Shown here: piece after piece, positions 56,846 to 64,000 of the stretch
Layout: every line of letters starts with the position of its first letter
Numbering within the stretch: position 1 is the first letter of the stretch
Assembly: GCF_910592395.1 (NCBI RefSeq)
Contig: NC_088312.1
Coordinates: forward strand, 17,183,292 to 17,247,291
Length of the DNA stretch: 64,000 nt
From: Lineus longissimus
Taxonomy: Eukaryota > Nemertea > Pilidiophora > Heteronemertea > Lineidae
Direction: 5' to 3'
The notes under the pieces: generated by a model
Told to the model about the DNA's origin: nothing
The model's input: only the letters and a program-made list of their open reading frames with translations
Databases searched by the model: none
Translations under genes and position numbers: made by a program

Positions 56846-59800
56846 TGCTAGACGAATGACAATTCATTGTCACTGAATCTCCAAATTTCGGTCTCAATCT
56901 GTCCAAACGGTCATCTCGAATCTGTGAAACTAAAATTAGTGCCGACAGACTATCATCGTCTCTAGGCTATATCACCAATCAACGACAACTTCTGTCACGG
57001 AGTCTCGAAATTTTGGTCTCAATCTGTCCCAAAAGTCATCTCGACCCTGTAAAACCAAAATTAGCGCGGTCAGTCGCAAGGAGCGCCATCGCCAACATAC
57101 TATCATTGCTAATATGCAATATGGCTAGTTCAATGACAACTTATCGTCACGGAATTGCAAAATTTAGAGCTCAATCTGACCGAACAGTCATCTCGACTCT
57201 GTATAACCAAAATGAGCGCGATTCGTCGCGACGAGCGCCATCGCCGACCGCCTATCATCGCTAATATGCAATATGGCTGGTTGAATGACAACTTATAGTC
57301 ACGGAATCTCGAAATTTCTGTCTCAATCTGTCCGAACAGTCATCTCGACTCTGTATAACTAAAATGATTGCGATCTGTCGCGACGAGCGCCATCACCAAC
57401 CAGCTGTTGTCAACAATAGGCTATATCGCCAGTTGAATGACAACATATCGTCACGGAATCTCGAAAACTTCAGTCTCAATCTCTCCGAACAGTCATCTCG
57501 ACTCTGTAAAACCAAAATGAGCGCGATCGGACACAACGAGCGCCATCGTCGACTGACTATCATCGCCAATAGGCAATACGGCTAGAGAAATGACGATATA
57601 TCGTCACGGAATTGCGAAATTTTGGTCTAAATCTGAGCCGAACAGTCATCTCGACTCTGTATAACTAAAATGAGCGCGATTCGTCGCGACGAGCGCCAGG
57701 GCCGACTGCCTATCATCGCTAATATGCAATATGGCTGGTTGAATGAGAACTTACCGTCACGGAATCTCGAAATTTCTGACTCAATCTGTCCGAACAGTCA
57801 TCTCGACTCTGTATAACTAAAATTATTGCGATCAGTCGCGACGAGCGCCATCGCCGACCGCTTATCATCGCTTATATGCAATATGGCTGGTTCAATAACA
57901 ACTTACCGTCACGGAATCTCGAAATTTCTGGCTCAATCTGTCCAAACAGTCATCTCGACTCTGTATAACTAAAATGATTGCGATTAGTCGCGACGAGCGC
58001 CATCGCCGACCGCCTATCATCACTAATATGCAATATGGCTGGTTGAATGACAACTTATCGTCACGGAATCTCGAAATTTCTGGCTCAATCTGTCCGAACA
58101 ATCATCTCGACTCTGTATAACTAAAATGATTGCGATCAGTCGCGATGACCGCCATTGCCGACCGCCTATCATCGCTAATATGCAATATGGCTGGTTGAAT
58201 GACAACTTATCGTCACGGAATCTCGAAATTTCTGGCTCAATCTGTCCGAACAGTCATCTCGACTCTGTATAACTAAAATGATTGCGATCAGTCGCGACGA
58301 GCGCCATCACCAACCAGCTGTTGTCAACAATAGGCTATATCGCCAGTTGAATGACAACATATTGTCACGGAATCTCGAAAACTTCAGTCTCAATCTCTCC
58401 GAACAGTCATCTCGACTCTGTAAAACCAAAATGAGCGCGATCGGACACAACGAGCGCCATCGTCGACTGACTATCATCGCCAATAGGCAATACGGCTAGA
58501 GAAATGACGATATATCGTCACGGAATTGCGAAATTTTGGTCTAAATCTGACCGAACAGTCATCTCGACTCTGTATAACTAAAATGAGCGCGATTCGTCGC
58601 GACGAGCGCCAGGGCCGACTGCCTATCATCGCTAATATGCAATATGGCTGGTTGAATGAGAACTTACCGTCACGGAATCTCGAAATTTCTGACTCAATCT
58701 GTCCGAACAGTCATCTCGACTCTGTATAACTAAAATTATTGCGATCAGTCGCGACGAGCGCCATCGCCGACCGCTTATCATCGCTTATATGCAATATGGC
58801 TGGTTCAATAACAACTTACCGTCACGGAATCTCGAAATTTCTGGCTCAATCTGTCCAAACAGTCATCTCGACTCTGTATAACTAAAATGATTGCGATTAG
58901 TCGCGACGAGCGCCATCGCCGACCGCCTATCATCACTAATATGCAATATGGCTGGTTGAATGACAACTTATCGTCACGGAATCTCGAAATTTCTGGCTCA
59001 ATCTGTCCGAACAATCATCTCGACTCTGTATAACTAAAATGATTGCGATCAGTCGCGATGACCGCCATTGCCGACCGCCTATCATCGCTAATATGCAATA
59101 TGGCTGGTTGAATGACAACTTATCGTCACGGAATCTCGAAATTTCTGGCTCAATCTGTCCGAACAGTCATCTCGACTCTGTATAACTAAAATGATTGCGA
59201 TCAGTCGCGACGAGCGCCATCACCAACCAGCTGTTGTCAACAATAGGCTATATCGCCAGATGAATGACAACATATCGTCACGGAATCTCGAAAACTTCAG
59301 TCTCAATCTCTCCGAACAGTCATCTCGACTCTATAAAACCAAAATGAGCGCGATCGGACACAACGAGTGCCATCGCCGACTGACTATCATCGCCAATAGG
59401 CAATATGGCTAGAGAAATGACGATATATTGTCACGGAATTGCGAAATTTTGGTCTAAATCTGACCGAACAGTCATCTCGACTCTGTATAACTAAAATGAG
59501 CGCGATTCGTCGCGACGAGCGCCATCGCCGACTGCCTATCATCGCTAATATGCAATATGGCTGGTTGAATGACAACTTACCGTCACGGAATCTCGAAATT
59601 TCTGAATCAATCTGTCCAAACAGTAATCTCGACTCTGATCGCTCAGTCGCGACGAGCGCCATCACCAAACAGCTGTTGTCAACAATAGGCTATATCGCCA
59701 GTTGAATGACAACATATCGTCACGGAATCTCGAAAACTTCAGTCTCAATCTCTCCGAACAGTCATCTCGACTCTGTATAACCAAAATGAGCGCGATCGGA

Positions 59801-62800
59801 CACAACGAGCGCCATTGCCGACTGACTATCATCGCCAATAGGCAATATGGCTAGAGGAATGACGATATATTGTCACGGAATTGCGAAATTTTGGTCTAAA
59901 TCTGACCGAACAGTCATCTCGACTCTGTAAAACCAAAATGAGCGCGATCGGACACAACGAGCGCCATTACCAACTGACTATCATCGCCAATAGGCAATAT
60001 GGCTAGAGGAATGACGATATATCGTCACGGAATTGCGAAATTTTGGTCTAAATCTGACCAAACAGTCATCTCGACTCTGTAAAACCAAAATGAGCGCTAT
60101 CGGACACAACGAGCGCCATTGCCGACTGACTATCATCGCCAATAGGCAATATGGCTAGAGAAATGACGATATATCGTCACGGAATTGCGAAATTTTGGTC
60201 TAAATCTGACCGAACAGTCATCTCGACTCTGTATAACTAAAATGAGCGCGATTCGTCGCGACGAGCGCCATCGCCGACTGCCTATCATCGCTAATATGCA
60301 ATATGGCTGGTTGAATGACAACTTATCGTCAAGGAATCTCGAAATTTCTGGCTCAATCTGTCCGTAACTAAAATGATTGCGATCAGTCGCGACGAGCGCC
60401 ATCACCAACCAGCTGTTGTCAACAATAGGCTATATCGTCAGTTGAATGACAACATATCGTCACGGAATCTCGAAAACTAGTCTCAATCACTCCGAACAGT
60501 CATCTCGACTCTGTAAAAACCAAAATGAGCGCGATCAGACACAATGAGCGCCATCGCCGACTGACTATCATCGCCAATAGGCAATATGGCTAGAGAAATG
60601 ACGATATATCATCACGGAATCTCGAAATTTTGGTCTAAATCTGACCGAACAGTCATCTCGACTCTGTATAACAAAAATGAGCGCGATTCGTCGCGACGAG
60701 CGCCATCGCCGACCGCCTATCATCGCTAATATGCAATATGGCTGGTTGAATGACAACTTATCGTCACGGAATCTCGAAATTTTTGGCTCAATCTGTCCGA
60801 ACAGTCATCTCGACTCTGTATAACTAAAATGATTGCGATCAGTCGCGACGAGCGCCATCGCCAACCAGCTGTTGTCAACAATAGGCTATATCGCCAGTTG
60901 AATCGCAACATATCGTCACGGAATCTCTAAATTTCTGTCTCAATCTGTCCGAACAGTCATCTCGACACTGTATAACTAAAATGAGCGCGATTCGTCGCGA
61001 CGAGCGCCATCGCTGACCGCCTATCATGGCTAATATGCAATATGGCTGGTTGAATGACAACTTATCGTCACGGAATCTCGAAATTTCTGGCTCAATCTGT
61101 CCGAACAGTCATCTCGACTCTGTATAACTAAAATGATTGCGATCAGTCGCGACGAGCGCCATCACCAACCAGCTGTTGTCAACAATAGGCTATATCGCCA
61201 GATGAATGACAACATATCGTCACGGAATCTCGAAAACTTCAGTCTCAATCTCTCCGAACAGTCATCTCGACTCTATAAAACCAAAATGAGCGCGATCGGA
61301 CACAACGAGTGCCATCGCCGACTGACTATCATCGCCAATAGGCAATATGGCTAAAGAAATGACGATATATCGTCACGGAATTGCAAAATTTTGGTCTAAA
61401 TCTGACCGAACAGTCATCTCGACTCTGTATAACTAAAATGAGCGCGATTCGTCGCGACGAGCGCCATCGCCGACCGCCTATCATCGCTAATATGCAATAT
61501 GGCTGGTTGAATGACAACTTATCGTCACGGAATCTCGAAATTTCTGGCTCAATCTATTCCAAAAGTCATCTCGACCCTGTATAACCAAAATTAGCGCGGT
61601 CGGTCGCAAGGAGCGCCATCGCCAACAGACTATCATTGCTAATATGCAATATGGCTAGTTCAATGACAACTTATCGTCACGGAATTGCGAAATCTTGGGC
61701 TCAATCTGACCGAACAGTCATCTCGACTCTGTATAACCAAAATGAGCGCGATTGGTCGCGACGAGCGCCATCGCCGACCGCCTATCATCGCCAATATGCA
61801 ATATGGCTGGTTGAATGACAACTTATCGTCACGGAATCTCGAAATTTGTGTCTCAATCTGTCCGAACAGTCATCTCGACTCTGTATAACTAAAATGATTG
61901 CGATCAGTCGCGACGAGCACCATCACCAACCAGCTGTTGTCAACAATAGGCTATATCGCCAGTTGAATGGCAACATATCGTCACGGAATCTCTAAATTTC
62001 TGTCTCAATCTGTCCGAACAGTCATCTCGACACTGTATAACTAAAATGAGCGCGATTCGTCGCGACGAGCGCCATCGCCGACCGCCTATCATCGCTAATA
62101 TGCAATATGGCTGGTTGAATGACAACTTATCGTCACGGAATCTCGAAATTTCTGGCTCAATCTGTCCGAACAGTCATCTCGACTCTGTATAACTAAAATG
62201 ATTGCGATCAGTCGCGACGAGCGCCATCACCAACCAGCTGTTGTCAACAATAGGCTATATCGCCAGTTGAATGACAACATATCGTCACGGAATCTCGAGA
62301 ACTTCAGTCTCAATCTCTCCGAACAGTCATCTCGACTCTGTAAAACCAAAATGAGCGCGATCGGACACAACGAGCGCCATCGTCGACTGACTATCATCGC
62401 CAATAGGCAATATGGCTAGAGAAATGACGATATATTGTCACGGAATTGCGAAATTTTGGTCTAAATCTGACCGAACAGTCATCTCGACTCTGTATAACTA
62501 AAATGAGCGCGATTCGTCGCGACGAGCGCCATCGCCGACTGCCTATCATCGCTAATATGCAATATGGCTGGTTGAATGACAACTTACCGTCACGGAATCT
62601 CGAAATTTCTGAATCAATCTGTCCAAACAGTAATCTCGACTCTGATCGCTCAGTCGCGACGAGCGCCATCACCAAACAGCTGTTGTCAACAATAGGCTAT
62701 ATCGCCAGTTGAATGACAACATATCGTCACGGAATCTCGAAAACTTCAGTCTCAATCTCTCCGAACAGTCATCTCGACTCTGTAAAACCAAAATGAGCGC

Positions 62801-64000
62801 GATCGGACACAACGAGCGCCATTACCAACTGACTATCATCGCCAATAGGCAATATGGCTAGAGGAATGACGATATATCGTCACGGAATTGCGAAATTTTG
62901 GTCTAAATCTGACCAAACAGTCATCTCGACTCTGTAAAACCAAAATGAGCGCGATCGGACACAACGAGCGCCATTGCCGACTGACTATCATCGCCAATAG
63001 GCAATATGGCTAGAGAAATGACGATATATCGTCACGGAATTGCGAAATTTTGGTCTAAATCTGACCGAACAGTCATCTCGACTCTGTATAACTAAAATGA
63101 GCGCGATTCGCTGCGACGAGCGCCATCGCCGACTGCCTATCATCGCTAATATGCAATATGGCTGGTTGAATGACAACTTATCGTCAAGGAATCTCGAAAT
63201 TTCTGGCTCAATCTGTCCGTAACTAAAATGATTGCGATCAGTCGCGACGAGCGCCATCACCAACCAGCTGTTGTCAACAATAGGCTATATCGTCAGTTGA
63301 ATGACAACATATCGTCACGGAATCTCGAAAACTAGTCTCAATCACTCCGAACAGTCATCTCGACTCTGTAAAACCAAAATGAGCGCGATCAGACACAATG
63401 AGCGCCATCGCCGACTGACTATCATCGCCAATAGGCAATATGGCTAGAGAAATGACGATATATCATCACGGAATCTCGAAATTTTGGTCTAAATCTGACC
63501 GAACAGTCATCTCGACTCTGTATAACAAAAATGAGCGCGATTCGTCGCGACGAGCGCCATCGCCGACCGCCTATCATCGCTAATATGCAATATGGCTGGT
63601 TGAATGACAACTTATCGTCACGGAATCTCGAAATTTTTGGCTCAATCTGTCCGAACAGTCATCTCGACTCTGTATAACTAAAATGATTGCGATCAGTCGC
63701 GACGAGCGCCATCGCCAACCAGCTGTTGTCAACAATAGGCTATATCGCCAGTTGAATGGCAACATATCGTCACGGAATCTCTAAATTTCTGTCTCAATCT
63801 GTCCGAACAGTCATCTCGACACTGTATAACTAAAATGAGCGCGATTCGTCGCGACGAGCGCCATCGCCGACCGCCTATCATCGCTAATATGCAATATGGC
63901 TGGTTGAATGACAACTTATCGTCACGGAATCTCGAAATTTCTGGCTCAATCTGTCCGAACAGTCATCTCGACTCTGTATAACTAAAATGATTGCGATCAG

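Larger units (their letters stand above)
43832..64000. repeat. Satellite array, ~152-bp monomer, three-monomer higher-order unit
   Basis: The array consists almost entirely of a monomer with the conserved text GTCATCTCGACTCTGTA.AAC.AAAATGA. Successive anchor positions (50073, 50226, 50378, 50530, 50682) give a 152-153 bp period. Three types recur: A (CAGCTGTTGTCAACAATAGG), B (GACGATATATCGTC) and C (TCGCTAATATGCAATATGGC). A-B-C blocks repeat about every 457 bp (for example 52717 and 53174). Open frames of 60-93 codons arise in every monomer on both strands, but the period is not a multiple of three, so they are not genes. It runs off the right edge. A centromeric or heterochromatic role is plausible but unproven. 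Confidence 0.95.

Noticed and set aside
43850-63920. Dozens of 60-93 codon open frames in the satellite region (for example MIAISRDERHH…, MSFNQPYCILAM…)
   Set aside because: They recur in every monomer on both strands and in shifting frames. The 152-bp period is not a multiple of three and no start, splice or domain evidence supports them.
43832-64000. CRISPR array
   Set aside because: The repeats are contiguous 152-bp monomers without unique spacers or cas genes, and the context is a eukaryotic nuclear genome.

Overview
The window looks like nuclear DNA from an animal, most likely a marine invertebrate and perhaps a deuterostome. The evidence is a host gene with GT-AG introns, TTAGGG-type telomere-like repeats, and remnants of PIF/Harbinger, BEL/Pao and DIRS-like elements. 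Many copies of a dispersed repeat carry AGCTCAGCTG or GCTCACCT ends. The species cannot be named from sequence alone. The DNA is gene-poor and repeat-rich, with a 500-base N gap at 34314-34813.

Region 1 (1-14491) is mostly non-coding repeats: fold-back elements, short tandem duplications, microsatellites and two long non-autonomous elements. The first (3862-8136) is interrupted by a nearly complete two-gene PIF/Harbinger transposon (5588-8080), with a Myb/SANT-like gene on + and a DDE transposase on -, both broken by point lesions.

Region 2 (14492-23100) holds the only host gene I recognise with confidence: the last two coding exons of UTP11, a nucleolar protein of the U3 snoRNP/SSU processome. 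They are separated by an 8.0 kb intron containing an interstitial telomeric repeat, a GC-rich DIRS-like remnant and another long repeat element (18904-22165). The upstream exons were not found and probably lie outside the window or behind another long intron.

Region 3 (23100-43831) starts with a third long repeat (24491-25580) lying against a dead BEL/Pao retrotransposon. Then come two near-identical palindromes of about 7 kb arranged head to tail. Each arm carries a piece of BEL integrase, the 5' end of a long repeat, an N-terminal fragment of a second Harbinger-type transposase, and an LTR-like end with a tRNA-Lys primer-binding site. The palindrome centre is a CACTCCCT microsatellite. The N gap lies exactly where the two copies would overlap, so a single palindrome may have been assembled twice.

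Region 4 (43832-64000, running off the window) is a 20 kb satellite array. Its monomer is about 152 bp, organised into three-monomer (about 457 bp) higher-order units of types A, B and C, with nested multi-kb duplications. Three copies of an inverted module are bounded by near-perfect palindromic switch points.

No operon-like system, CRISPR array, rRNA or intact tRNA gene is present. The most interesting feature is a set of long repeats that share a Helentron/HINE-like plan (5' hairpin, microsatellite, about 300-bp internal units, 3' hairpin). Their subterminal inverted repeats differ between families but match within each element.
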